Assembly: GCF_027925525.1 (NCBI RefSeq)
Contig: NZ_BSDJ01000034.1
Location: 1-64,000 of the forward strand
DNA from: Paenibacillus tyrphae
GTDB lineage: Bacteria > Bacillota > Bacilli > Paenibacillales > NBRC-103111
Length of the DNA stretch: 64,000 bases
Reading direction: 5' to 3'
Each line of letters starts with the position of its first letter. Position 1 is the stretch's first letter. This document shows, piece by piece, positions 1-8,869 of the stretch. The position numbers and the translations under genes are program-made. Below the pieces are notes generated by a model that had not been told where the DNA came from, did no database searches, and worked only from the letters and a program-made list of their open reading frames with translations.

Positions 1-3000
1 GAGCCGGATCGCCATCTGCTGCTGATTGACATGCATCATATCATTTCCGACGGAGTGTCGATGGGAATTCTGACGAAGGAATTTATCCGGCTGTACGAAG
101 GAGACGAGCTGCCGCCGCTGCGGATTCAGTATAAGGATTATGCAGCATGGCAGCAAGGGGAAGTTCACAGCAGGCGTTTGCGTAAGCAGGAAGCGTACTG
201 GTTGGAGACGTTCCGCGGGGAGATCCCGGTGCTCGATCTGCCGACGGATTACAAAAGGCCATCGATCCGAAGCTTTAAGGGGAACACGCTGGAATTTATG
301 CTGGACAAGCAAATGAGCGAAGGATTGAGACAGTTCGCGGCGCAAACCGGGTCGACCTTGTTTATGGTGCTGCTGGCAGCTTATACGACCTTGCTGTCCA
401 AATACAGCGGACAGGAAGATATCATTGTAGGGACGCCGATCGCCGGAAGACCGCATGCGGACCTGGAGCCGATCCTCGGGATGTTTGTCAACACATTGGC
501 CATCCGGAATGCTCCGGCCGGGGAGAAGACGTTCCGCGACTATGTGCAGGAAGTCAAAGAGAGTGCGCTCAGAGCCTATGAAAATCAGGACTATCCGTTT
601 GAGGAACTGGTCGATAAGCTGGATGTGGCAAGAGACTTGAGCCGCAATGCTTTGTTTGACACGATGTTTGTCCTGCAAAACACGGAGCGGGAGGAGCTGT
701 ACATCGAAGGATTGAAATTCAGCCCGTATCCGAATAAGCATAACGTGTCCAAGTTCGACCTAACCTTTAGCGCGGTAGAAGGAAAGGAACAAATTTCCTT
801 CCGTCTGGAATACGCAGCTTCCCTGTTCAAGCCGGAAACGGCGGAGCGGATGGCCGGTCATTTTATCCGGTTGATCGAGGCCATCCTGCACGATCCGCAG
901 ACGAAGCTTTCGGCTCTCGAAGTGATGACTCCTCAAGAGACAGCGCAAATAGTGAATACATTCAACGGCAGCACCGTAGATTATCCACGGGAGAAGACGA
1001 TTCATCAATGGTTTGAGGAACAGGCGGAGCGGACGCCGGAGCAGGCGGCCGTTGTCTTTGAAGACAAGCAGCTCACATATCGCGAGTTGAACGAACGGGC
1101 GAATCGGTTGGCGCATACGCTGCGGACCGTGGGCGTAAGGGCAAATCAGCCGGTTTGTATCATGGCCGAGCGTTCTCTGGAGATGCTGGTGGCGATCGTC
1201 GGGATCTTGAAGGCTGGAGGCGCGTACGTCCCGTTGGACCCCGACCATCCGGAGGAGCGAATCCGCTATGTGCTGGAGGATTCGGGAGCGCAGGTGCTGC
1301 TACTGCAGCGTCATTTGCAGGGGCGCACGGCTTTTGAAATCAACCGTATCGTTCTGGACGAAGAGGAAGCCTACAGTGGGCAGGAGTCGAATCCGGAGGC
1401 GACAGCGGAACCGGGCGATCTGGCCTATGCCATCTACACGTCAGGCACAACTGGCAAACCGAAAGGGACGCTGATCGAGCATCGGCAAGTTGTTCATTTG
1501 ATCGAGGGATTGCGCGATCAAGTCTATGGCGCTTACGATTCGGCTTTGCACGTATCTCTTTTGTCTCCTTTCCATTTCGATGCATCGGTAAAACAAATTT
1601 TTGCTTCGTTGCTCTTGGGACATACGCTGTTTATTGTACCCCGGGCAACAGCATCAGACGGCCAGAGCTTGTCGGACTACTATCGGTCCCGTCGTATCGA
1701 CGTGTCAGACGGTACACCCGCTCATTTGCAGCTGCTTCTGGCAGCCGGAAGTCTTCAAGGCTTATATCTCCGGCACATGCTTATCGGGGGAGAGGCTCTT
1801 AAGCGGAAGACAGCGGCGCGACTACTCGATTTGCTCGCTTTTCACGGGACGGCTCCGGTCATCTCCAATGTTTACGGCCCGACGGAAACCTGCGTCGACG
1901 CAACGGTATTCCCGATTGCGCGGGAAACGCTGAATTTGGAAGATGGCAGCGGTTATGTGCCGATTGGTAAGCCGTTGGGCAACAACCGTATTTATATTCT
2001 CGATCGTCATGGCCGATTGCAGCCTATAGGACTAAAGGGAGAGTTATTCATCGCGGGAGACGGAGTAGGCCGCGGATACCTGAATTTGCCTGAATTGACG
2101 GCGGAAAAATTCATGGCCGACCCGTTTGTGGCCGGAGAGCGGATGTATCGTACGGGAGACTTGGCCCGTTGGCTTCCGGACGGAAATATCGAGTACTTGG
2201 GCCGGATCGACGACCAGGTGAAAGTTCGGGGCTATCGCATAGAGCTCGGAGACGTGGAAGCGCATCTCTTGAAAGCTCCGTCGGTGCGCGAGGCGGTAGC
2301 GGTCGCTCGGGAAGACGAAGACGGACAGAAGTATCTATGCGCCTACTTCGTGGTAGATAAAGAGCTGACGGTGAGCGAGCTCAGAGAAACTTTGGCTCAA
2401 GAGCTGCCGGGCTACATGGTGCCTTCCTATTTTGTGCAGCTTACGCAGATGCCGTTGACGTCCAATGGAAAGGTCAACCGCAAAGCGCTGCCTGCGCCGG
2501 AGGGAAGCGTGCAAACCGGGGTCGAATACGTACCGGCCCGAACGCCGTTGGAAGCGCAATTGGCAGAAATCTGGCAAGATGTGCTCGGGCTTCGGAATTT
2601 CGGTGTGAAAGACAACTTCTTTGATCTGGGGGGGCACTCTTTAAAGGTGCTGCAACTGATGCAGAGAATACATGCGGAACTGGAAATCGACATTCCTCTT
2701 CGTGTCGTATTTGAGAAGCCATCTATAGAAAAAATGGCGGATGAGCTGTTAAAACTGAGATTTCACAAAATTGAACACAGTGGCCGTCACATCGTAAAAC
2801 TAAACGAAAACGGGTTGATCAACGTTTTCTGTTTTCCTCCGGTGCTGGGGTATGGCATTGCGTTTGCCGAAATGGCCAAACATCTGGATCACCACTGCGT
2901 CGTTTATTCTATCGAATTTATAGAAGATGCCTGTGCCCGTCCAGATATGCTCGATCAGTATGTGGACTCCATTCTCAGCGTTCAGGAGAAATCGCCGTAC

Positions 3001-3531
3001 GTATTTCTGGGTTATTCCGCAGGAGGCAATCTGGCATTCGAGGTTGCCAAAGCGATGGAAAAGAGAGGGTATAGCGTATCGGATATTATTATGATCGACG
3101 CCATGAAAAAAGATAGCTGGATCGAGACTTCCACCGAGGAGGCGGAAAACCATATCGATGAAGTGTTGAAGGAGATCCCCGAGCCGTACAAACAAATTTT
3201 GACCGCTCCGGTTACGAGGGATAAAGTAAGAAGCAAAACGCTTGCTTATCATAAATATTGGAATGAGCTCGTCAATACCGGAGTCGTCCAAGCGAACATC
3301 CACGGTTTAGTTGCGGCAAGCTCGAAAGAGGATCATTCAGTCCAAGATAATGTTTTGTTATGGAAAGAAGCAACGCAGCAAAAGTATGCGGAGCACAATT
3401 TGGTCGGGGAGCATATTGAAGTGCTTATGTCCGGTTATGTTGAAAAAAACGCCAAAGTTCTTCGACTTATCCTAAAAAATATAGGAGAGCAGGCGGGGCT
3501 GGGTCTAGTCCCTTCAAGCGGGACCCTATAA
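1..3531 (+). CDS. Nonribosomal peptide synthetase, terminal module C-A-T-TE (5' partial)
   Basis: The frame is open from base 1, so the gene begins upstream. Residues are counted from base 1 (1176 aa visible). The condensation domain is cut near its active site HHIISDG and runs to about residue 300. The adenylation domain (about 330-840) has TSGTTGKPKG, the FDAS core, YGPTET and NGKVNRKAL. A carrier domain carries LGGHSL with the phosphopantetheine serine at about 880. The C-terminal thioesterase has GYSAGG with Ser about 1006 and a late GEH histidine. Aligning by eye to the GrsA pocket gives the ten-residue code DAKDLGVVDK, the code reported for the Glu module of surfactin synthetase. Because a TE follows directly, this is the last elongation and release module, so the product probably ends in Glu or a Glu-like residue. 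Family and domain order are certain; the substrate is a prediction. Confidence 0.95.
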   Translation, partial: EPDRHLLLIDMHHIISDGVSMGILTKEFIRLYEGDELPPLRIQYKDYAAWQQGEVHSRRLRKQEAYWLETFRGEIPVLDLPTDYKRPSIRSFKGNTLEFMLDKQMSEGLRQFAAQTGSTLFMVLLAAYTTLLSKYSGQEDIIVGTPIAGRPHADLEPILGMFVNTLAIRNAPAGEKTFRDYVQEVKESALRAYENQDYPFEELVDKLDVARDLSRNALFDTMFVLQNTEREELYIEGLKFSPYPNKHNVSKFDLTFSAVEGKEQISFRLEYAASLFKPETAERMAGHFIRLIEAILHDPQTKLSALEVMTPQETAQIVNTFNGSTVDYPREKTIHQWFEEQAERTPEQAAVVFEDKQLTYRELNERANRLAHTLRTVGVRANQPVCIMAERSLEMLVAIVGILKAGGAYVPLDPDHPEERIRYVLEDSGAQVLLLQRHLQGRTAFEINRIVLDEEEAYSGQESNPEATAEPGDLAYAIYTSGTTGKPKGTLIEHRQVVHLIEGLRDQVYGAYDSALHVSLLSPFHFDASVKQIFASLLLGHTLFIVPRATASDGQSLSDYYRSRRIDVSDGTPAHLQLLLAAGSLQGLYLRHMLIGGEALKRKTAARLLDLLAFHGTAPVISNVYGPTETCVDATVFPIARETLNLEDGSGYVPIGKPLGNNRIYILDRHGRLQPIGLKGELFIAGDGVGRGYLNLPELTAEKFMADPFVAGERMYRTGDLARWLPDGNIEYLGRIDDQVKVRGYRIELGDVEAHLLKAPSVREAVAVAREDEDGQKYLCAYFVVDKELTVSELRETLAQELPGYMVPSYFVQLTQMPLTSNGKVNRKALPAPEGSVQTGVEYVPARTPLEAQLAEIWQDVLGLRNFGVKDNFFDLGGHSLKVLQLMQRIHAELEIDIPLRVVFEKPSIEKMADELLKLRFHKIEHSGRHIVKLNENGLINVFCFPPVLGYGIAFAEMAKHLDHHCVVYSIEFIEDACARPDMLDQYVDSILSVQEKSPYVFLGYSAGGNLAFEVAKAMEKRGYSVSDIIMIDAMKKDSWIETSTEEAENHIDEVLKEIPEPYKQILTAPVTRDKVRSKTLAYHKYWNELVNTGVVQANIHGLVAASSKEDHSVQDNVLLWKEATQQKYAEHNLVGEHIEVLMSGYVEKNAKVLRLILKNIGEQAGLGLVPSSGTL

Positions 3532-3547
3532 GCAAGCCCGATCGTAC

Positions 3548-3592
3548 AGCGGTTGTAACTCGGTTGGAATACCGGGTTGCAGCCGCTTTTTT
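3548..3592 (+). terminator. Rho-independent terminator of the NRPS gene
   Basis: A 17-bp stem (with G-U pairs) from AGCGGTTGTAAC to GTTGCAGCCGCT, with a 5-base loop, followed by six T residues. It sits 17 bases after the NRPS stop codon. Confidence 0.85.
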
Positions 3593-3616
3593 ATCGGTGG
3601 GGCAAACAAGGATTTT

Positions 3617-3644
3617 AGTTTACATAATAAATATTATGTATACT
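3617..3644 (-). other. dif-like Xer site A
   Basis: Read on the minus strand this is an 11-6-11 site: left arm AGTATACATAA, centre TATTTA, right arm TTATGTAAACT. The right arm equals the XerD half of the published B. subtilis dif site. Site B (7810) shares 23 of its first 24 bases in the same orientation. It lies about 75 bases before nnrD, so an operator is the alternative reading. Confidence 0.5.
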
Positions 3645-3718
3645 TTATTGTGGCAAGCAAGCAGCCGATCAAATATGGTATAATAGCAGGAAACCCAAAC
3701 CGTGGGAGGGTTGAGGCC

Positions 3719-5245
3719 ATGTTCGTCGTCACGGCGGAAGAAATGAGAAGGATCGATTTGCATACGATTCAAACGGTAGGCATTCCGGCGCTTGTACTGA
3801 TGGAGAATGCTGGCCGGGCCGTGGCGGAAGAGGGCATGGAACTGTTCGACGGCCGCAAAGGCGCTTTGGCCATCCTTGCAGGGAAAGGCAATAACGGCGG
3901 GGACGGACTTGTAGCCGCCAGACATTTGATCGAAGCGGGTTATGACGTTAAAATCATATATGCCGAAGCCCCGGAATCGTTCCGTGGGGAAGCGGCGATT
4001 CAGCGGGATATTGCGTCCCGGTTAGGAATACCTTACGAAGTGTACGATTCGTCGATTATCGATTGGAGAGGATATAGCGGCATCATTGATGCGCTGCTTG
4101 GCATCGGCAGCCGCGGGACGCCGAGAGAGGCGTATGCCGCTTTGATCGGTCAAGCGAACCTTTCCGGACTGCCGATCCTCTCCGTTGACTTGCCGAGCGG
4201 CTTGGACGCAAATACCGGGCAAGTCTCCGAACCATGTATTCGGGCAACCCGTACCGTTGCGCTGGGTTTTACGAAGCGGGGATTGGAGCAGTACCCGGGC
4301 GCAGAGCTTGCCGGTGAGGTGAAGGTGCGTTATATTGGAATCCCTCAACAGGCAGCTGTCGAAGCGGGGGTTCGCACGTTCCGGATCGAAGAGCCGCTCT
4401 TATCGCGACAGCTCCGACTTGAGGATTACCGGCTGCGGCGGGCCGATTCGCATAAAGGAACCTACGGCCATGTCCTTGTAGCCGCAGGCAGCCGATCGAT
4501 GAGCGGGGCAGGGCTGCTGTCAGCCAAAGCCGCGCTTCGCGGCGGAAGCGGCTTGGTTACATGGGCCCTGCCGGATCGACTGGCCGAGCCGATGTTCGGC
4601 CAGGTACCGGAGGTCATGCTTGCGGGGCTGGCGGATGAGCAGAGAGGAGACTGGAGCGCTATCCAGGCGGACGATCTGGCGCAGCTCGCCGTCGGAAAAG
4701 ACGCGCTGCTCTTCGGTCCGGGCGTCGGACGATGGGCACAGGACACGGCCTTCCTGCGTAAGCTATGGGAGGGAACCGATTGCCCCCTCGTGCTTGATGC
4801 GGATGCGCTGAATATACTGGCTGCCGCGGGAGATACGGCAGCTTGGCCGAGGCGCAGCGCACCGGTCGTGCTGACGCCGCACCCGGGGGAAATGGCGCGC
4901 TTGACCGGTTCCAACATACCGGCTGTCCAACAGGATCGCATAGAGACGGCCCGCCGTTATGCGGCGCGCACCGGCGTAGCAGTGGTTCTGAAGGGGGCGC
5001 GGACGGTGATTGCCGATCCCGAAGGGAACGCCTATATCAATCCGACCGGGAATGCAGGCATGGCTACCGGAGGAGCCGGGGACGTGCTGGCTGGAATCAT
5101 CGCCAGCTTGTTGGCTCAGGGCTGGGACGGTCCCGAGGCTGCGGCGTTAGGGACATATCTTCATGGTGCCGCCGGAGACCGAGCGGCCGCCAGCCGCGAG
5201 TTTCCTGCATCGCTGACGGCAGGAGATATTATTGACCATTTGTGA
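3719..5245 (+). CDS. nnrD: Bifunctional NAD(P)HX epimerase / ADP-dependent NAD(P)HX dehydratase
   Basis: This enzyme repairs hydrated NAD(P)H in the cytosol: the N-terminal YjeF/NnrE domain (about 1-215) epimerises NAD(P)HX and the C-terminal ribokinase-like NnrD domain (about 230-508) dehydrates the S form. Visible motifs are GKGNNGGDGL and VDLPSGLDANTG in the first half, and GTYGHVLVAAG, TPHPGEMARLTG and TGGAGDVLAG in the second. Its 508 residues match the usual length of the fusion. I chose ATG 3719, 9-12 bases after GGGAGGG; a GTG 69 bases upstream lacks a ribosome site. A TATAAT at 3679 is a possible -10 box without a clear -35. It appears to be a single-gene unit. Confidence 0.95.
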   Translation: MFVVTAEEMRRIDLHTIQTVGIPALVLMENAGRAVAEEGMELFDGRKGALAILAGKGNNGGDGLVAARHLIEAGYDVKIIYAEAPESFRGEAAIQRDIASRLGIPYEVYDSSIIDWRGYSGIIDALLGIGSRGTPREAYAALIGQANLSGLPILSVDLPSGLDANTGQVSEPCIRATRTVALGFTKRGLEQYPGAELAGEVKVRYIGIPQQAAVEAGVRTFRIEEPLLSRQLRLEDYRLRRADSHKGTYGHVLVAAGSRSMSGAGLLSAKAALRGGSGLVTWALPDRLAEPMFGQVPEVMLAGLADEQRGDWSAIQADDLAQLAVGKDALLFGPGVGRWAQDTAFLRKLWEGTDCPLVLDADALNILAAAGDTAAWPRRSAPVVLTPHPGEMARLTGSNIPAVQQDRIETARRYAARTGVAVVLKGARTVIADPEGNAYINPTGNAGMATGGAGDVLAGIIASLLAQGWDGPEAAALGTYLHGAAGDRAAASREFPASLTAGDIIDHL

Positions 5246-5286
5246 CAGTTATCGACACTAACAATTAATCCGATTGATTATACTTG

Positions 5287-5303
5287 TCATTAATAATTAA
5301 TGA
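5287..5303. repeat. 17-bp perfect palindrome in the nnrD/pseudokinase gap
   Basis: TCATTAATAATTAATGA is a perfect palindrome in the AT-rich 167-bp gap upstream of the PASTA protein gene. It could be an operator; no regulator is recognised. Confidence 0.4.
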
Positions 5304-5412
5304 TGTTTATTATAAATTTCGGCATGTTTTATGTTCTTTTCCGTCATAAAATGCCTCACAAAAATCATTCGGCTGTCGAATACTATAATTATGACGTTTG
5401 AAGGAGGTTTCC

Positions 5413-6663
5413 ATGGAGAAATCCATCAATCAACGTTACGTGCTTACCGAGCCGATTCTTCCGATGTTAAGCGGAATGCTATACAGTGGGAAAGATTTGC
5501 CTTTGCGAAGAGACGTCGTTTTTTTCGTCGTGGAAAGCACGGACGAAGCCGCCAAAGAGGCGTATATCCGCAAGCTGCGCGAGGTTGCGCCGCTTAGCGA
5601 CAATCGTTTTTTACATATTCTCGATGTGGGGATGGAGCCCAATTATATTTTTGCCGTGCTGAAGACGTTCGACGGCAAGCCGTTTATCCAAGAGCTGAAG
5701 GGACACCGTTTTACCCCGGAGGAAGCGGTATCCAAAGTGCTCGAGCTTGGAAAAGGCCTGATGGATGCGCTTGAGGAAGGGATATCCGGCTGTTCCGTAC
5801 ATGCAGCTAACCTGTGGCTCAACGATGACGGTCAGCTCAAGATCATTAATTATTGGGAAAAAGGGACACACGCGCAGCGCGGCGCTCAAGGTCTCGGCTG
5901 CCTGCTGTACCAGATCCTGACCCGTTCCGAATCGATCCCGGTTACGTTCGATACGATGGAGCATCGGCTTCGCGAGGCGCTTGCGGCGATTCCTCGCGCA
6001 GAACAGGAGCTGCTGATTGCCACACTGCGACGGGTGTGGAACGATCAGGAAACGCTAGCTTCGTTGATGCTCGTGCTGCAGAGCTTGCAGCAGGAAACGG
6101 CCGTCAGGCAGGAGGTGTCCATGCCGGTATGGGACAGACAAGTCCGGGAAAAGACAGAACCGGAGCGAGCGTACGAAGAGGAAGAACCGGTCGAAGAGGA
6201 AGAAGAGGCTCCGCCCCGGAGAAGCTTCGGGCGGGCCGGCCGCAAATTGTTGGTCGGAACGGCAATTGCTTGCTTGGGAGGGGCCGCAGCTTTCGTATGG
6301 CTGGGGAAGGATCAAGAGGAGCCTCCGGGCAAAGGCGCCTCGCCAGCTCAAACCGAGCATCACGCTCCCGTGCAAACGCCGCATCATACCTATGACAAAC
6401 AGGCCGGGCCCGAAGTCGCCGAGGCGAATGACCCGAATCAAAAACAAGAGGAAGACGAAATCGTAGTCGTGCCTAATTTGATCGGGCTGCAGAACGATAC
6501 GGCCGGCAAGCAGGCCATGGCGGCCGGTTTGCGGTTCGAATTCGCCATGGAGGTAAACGAGCGGGAGGAAGGCACGGTGTTCAAGCAGGAGCCGGCTGCC
6601 CAAACGCAAGTCCCCAAAGGCACCCGGGTCAAATATTGGGTGAGCAAAGGTAAGCAGCAATAA
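5413..6663 (+). CDS. Membrane-anchored pseudokinase with one extracellular PASTA domain
   Basis: The 416-aa protein has a cytoplasmic Ser/Thr-kinase-like domain (about 1-230), an acidic linker rich in Glu, one membrane helix (about 280-298, LLVGTAIACLGGAAAF), a Gln/His/Pro-rich stretch and a C-terminal PASTA domain (about 352-414, starting VVVPNLIGL). The kinase fold is degenerate. There is no glycine-rich loop, the VAIK lysine position reads VFFVV, the HRDLKPxN loop reads CSVHAANLW with the catalytic Asp lost, and the DFG position reads NYW. It is therefore probably a pseudokinase that may sense muropeptides and signal by binding. ATG 5413 follows AAGGAGG by 5 bases. The gene is convergent with xerS and shares a terminator. 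Family by motif; role inferred. Confidence 0.75.
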   Translation: MEKSINQRYVLTEPILPMLSGMLYSGKDLPLRRDVVFFVVESTDEAAKEAYIRKLREVAPLSDNRFLHILDVGMEPNYIFAVLKTFDGKPFIQELKGHRFTPEEAVSKVLELGKGLMDALEEGISGCSVHAANLWLNDDGQLKIINYWEKGTHAQRGAQGLGCLLYQILTRSESIPVTFDTMEHRLREALAAIPRAEQELLIATLRRVWNDQETLASLMLVLQSLQQETAVRQEVSMPVWDRQVREKTEPERAYEEEEPVEEEEEAPPRRSFGRAGRKLLVGTAIACLGGAAAFVWLGKDQEEPPGKGASPAQTEHHAPVQTPHHTYDKQAGPEVAEANDPNQKQEEDEIVVVPNLIGLQNDTAGKQAMAAGLRFEFAMEVNEREEGTVFKQEPAAQTQVPKGTRVKYWVSKGKQQ

Positions 6664-6667
6664 ATAA

Positions 6668-6695
6668 GCCGGTCCCGAGCGAGACGGGGACCGGC
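6668..6695. terminator. Bidirectional terminator between pseudokinase and xerS
   Basis: A 9-bp perfect GC-rich stem, GCCGGTCCC with GGGACCGGC, lies between the two convergent stop codons. The minus-strand side is followed by TTATTTA. Confidence 0.7.
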
Positions 6696-6704
6696 CTATA
6701 GGCG

Positions 6705-7784
6705 TTATTCCGATGACTTGTCGATCGCCTCGGCCATCGTTTTATCGGTCAGATGGGCGTAGATTTGCGTCGTTTCCGGCGACGCGTGCCCTAATTGCTC
6801 CTGCGTCTTGTACAAATCGTTGCGCAGGTAATAGTCGGTCGCGAACGAGTGGCGGAGCTTATGCACAGACAAGTAAGGCTTGCCGAACCGTTTGGCGTAT
6901 TTAATCACCATCTCTTGAATGGCGCGCTTGGTCATGCGCTCGCCTTCTTTTTTGCCGTTGGCGACGGCAAGGAAGAGGGCCTTTTCCCGTTTGGGCGCTT
7001 TGTATCTCAGCTGGCGCTGCTCCAAATACGCGGACAAGCAATCGACGGCTTCTTGTCGAAAATAAACCGGCGTCTTGAACGTATCGTCGTTTTTACCTTT
7101 ACGGTATACATACGTCAGCTTCTTCTTCAAGTCGATGTCTTCGACATTGAGATTAAAGACCTCGGATACGCGGAGGCCGGAATTCAGGATCAGGCTGATG
7201 ATGCAGACGTCGCGGACCTTGTTGAGCTCGTAGGAGTAGAGCGCCTGCTTGTTTTTGGTGACATCGATCGGATAACCGGTTTGCACGTACTCGATAAATT
7301 CCGCGATTTCCGCCTCCTGCAGCAGCTTCCCCTCCAGCTTGGCCGCGGTATCCTTCGGCTTGTGCGTGCGCTTGATCTCGACTTTGGCCATCACGTTGCG
7401 CTTCAGCAGCGGATAGAAGTTCTCGTCCTCGGCAATTTGGCTCAAGTAATGGAACAGCGACCGCAGCGAGGACAGCTTGCGAGCGATCGTCGTCTTGCCG
7501 TTCGAATTTTCTTTGCGCGTGGCGAGGAACATTTTGAAATTGTCGATGCTATCCATATGCAGGCGTTCCAGGTCGATGAGCGGCACGTCCTTTACCGTTG
7601 GCGCAGACGACAAGCCTTCCGCAAGCAGCCATGAAAAGAAGGTATCGTAGTCCCGCACATATTCGAGCAGCGAGGAAGGGGAGAGGTCGGGCAGCTTGTA
7701 ATTGATGAATTTTTCCACATACCATGGCATGGAGGGCAATTTTTTCTCCAGCTCGCTGCGGTCTTTGATTTTGATAATATTCAT
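6705..7784 (-). CDS. xerS: XerS-like tyrosine recombinase
   Basis: This 359-aa site-specific tyrosine recombinase matches the usual 356-aa length of XerS, the single recombinase that resolves chromosome dimers in streptococci. The N-terminal SAM-like domain starts with a typical MPWYVEKF segment. The catalytic core carries NSGLRVSE (Arg), HKLRHSFA (His-x-x-Arg), LGHASPETT (His) and IYAHL (the Tyr nucleophile). I place the start at the ATG 7784, preceded by GGAGGCGG at 7-8 bases; an upstream ATG at 7799 overlaps that site. Two dif-like sites lie 26 and 129 bases upstream and a third lies 4 kb away, which fits a recombinase encoded near its own targets. A second Xer-type chromosomal role or a local element recombinase cannot be told apart here. 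Confidence 0.85.
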   Translation of the reverse strand: MNIIKIKDRSELEKKLPSMPWYVEKFINYKLPDLSPSSLLEYVRDYDTFFSWLLAEGLSSAPTVKDVPLIDLERLHMDSIDNFKMFLATRKENSNGKTTIARKLSSLRSLFHYLSQIAEDENFYPLLKRNVMAKVEIKRTHKPKDTAAKLEGKLLQEAEIAEFIEYVQTGYPIDVTKNKQALYSYELNKVRDVCIISLILNSGLRVSEVFNLNVEDIDLKKKLTYVYRKGKNDDTFKTPVYFRQEAVDCLSAYLEQRQLRYKAPKREKALFLAVANGKKEGERMTKRAIQEMVIKYAKRFGKPYLSVHKLRHSFATDYYLRNDLYKTQEQLGHASPETTQIYAHLTDKTMAEAIDKSSE

Positions 7785-7809
7785 GCGAACCGCCTCCATA
7801 CGAATAAAT

Positions 7810-7837
7810 AGTTTACATAATAAATGTTATGTAACGA
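7810..7837 (-). other. dif-like Xer site B
   Basis: Plus-strand arm AGTTTACATAA (the inverted XerD half of B. subtilis dif), centre TAAATG, then TTATGTAACGA. It is nearly identical to site A in direct orientation and lies 26 bases upstream of the recombinase start. Confidence 0.5.
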
Positions 7838-7912
7838 ACTGCTTGAGCAGTGGTCAATGAGGTAATAGAAGTTCGTTTGAATCTCTATTTCGTCAAAAAA
7901 CCACTTGATATT

Positions 7913-7940
7913 TGTTTACATAATTATAATTATGTAAACT
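7913..7940 (+). other. dif-like Xer site C
   Basis: TGTTTACATAA, centre TTATAA, TTATGTAAACT: a nearly perfect palindrome whose right arm equals the B. subtilis XerD half-site. By the centre it points opposite to sites A and B. The rest of 7785-8126 holds no gene I can recognise. Confidence 0.5.
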
Positions 7941-8126
7941 TTATTTTAACGATGTCATGTAACTCTCCGGTTCCTTAATTTATTATGGGAGAGCAGGAAC
8001 GGGTCTGTCAATTACAAACGGGAGCCGCTGCGTATTCACGGCAATCTCCGCAATCCTAAGTGAAACATCCCTGCTGATGCACTAACATGCGAGCTCGTAG
8101 GATGTTTTTTCTTTTGAATAAATTAC

Positions 8127-8160
8127 TTGCATAAAATATCTGTATGCGATATATTGCATA
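8127..8160 (+). promoter_or_regulatory. gntR-ilvD promoter with overlapping operator
   Basis: TTGCAT, a 17-base spacer and TATATT (8150-8155) form a good sigma-A promoter. The inverted repeat TATGC-N8-GCATA (8143-8160) covers the -10 box, as expected for autorepression by a GntR-family protein. Confidence 0.6.
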
Positions 8161-8181
8161 ATATCCAAGGGAGGGATACTT

Positions 8182-8847
8182 ATGCCGATTCCTGGCAACT
8201 TTTCGACGCCGATCCGATTGTCGGCCAAGGAACGGGCGTTGTCGGAAATTCAGCGCTGGATCATTGACGGCACACTTCACCCCGGGGAGAAGCTGCTTGA
8301 CGCAGACTTGGCCGAAGCGCTGGGCGTCAGCCGCACACCGGTCCGGGAAGCGCTGCAACTGCTTGAGGCTCAAGGGCTGGTTGAGCTTCATCCGGGGAAG
8401 GAAACCAGAGTGAAGCTCATTGAGAAGGATGACATCCTGAAAATGTACCCTACGCTGGCCTCGCTGCACGCCTTGGCTGCCGAGCAGGCCGCACCGTATG
8501 TTCTACCCGGACATATCGAGCAGTTGAAGGAGTTGAACGCCCGGTTCACCGACGCAATTGCCGTAGGACAGCCGTTTCAAGCGATGGAGTGGGACGAGCA
8601 GTTCCACAATCTTATCGTGGACATTGCGGACAATCCGTATATCGCTTCGTTTGGCGCATCGCTCCAAATTCACATCCGGCGCTTCAAATACGTATTCCTG
8701 AAGCAGCCGATTGCGGCGACCCAAGCCTCCGTACAGGAGCATGCGGCCGTGATCCAGGCGCTTGAGAAACGGGAGCCGGAAGCGGCGGCCGCCATGATGA
8801 AGCAAAATCTGTTAAGACCGATGCGCGAGCTTTATGAACTGATCTGA
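8182..8847 (+). CDS. GntR-family transcriptional regulator (FadR/FCD type)
   Basis: The 221-aa protein has an N-terminal winged helix (about 15-75, with [20 protein letters not shown]) and an all-helical C-terminal FCD-like ligand domain (about 85-215). Such regulators usually bind a small organic acid and often metals through histidines. AAGGGAGGG lies 7 bases before the ATG. It is followed 22 bases later by ilvD, so the two are probably one operon, and a palindrome over the promoter -10 box suggests autoregulation. The ligand is unknown; a keto acid or sugar acid related to the ilvD product is an inference. Confidence 0.9.
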   Translation: MPIPGNFSTPIRLSAKERALSEIQRWIIDGTLHPGEKLLDADLAEALGVSRTPVREALQLLEAQGLVELHPGKETRVKLIEKDDILKMYPTLASLHALAAEQAAPYVLPGHIEQLKELNARFTDAIAVGQPFQAMEWDEQFHNLIVDIADNPYIASFGASLQIHIRRFKYVFLKQPIAATQASVQEHAAVIQALEKREPEAAAAMMKQNLLRPMRELYELI

Positions 8848-8869
8848 CAAAGAGAAGGAGAGGAAGACG

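Noticed and set aside
6795-7634. 279-codon plus-strand frame opposite xerS
   Set aside because: No ribosome site or family features; xerS catalytic residues on the other strand are intact.
7941-8126. Possible T-box or riboswitch before gntR-ilvD
   Set aside because: I looked for the T-box core and common riboswitch consensus pieces and found none; only a weak AACATCC/GGATGTT stem is present.
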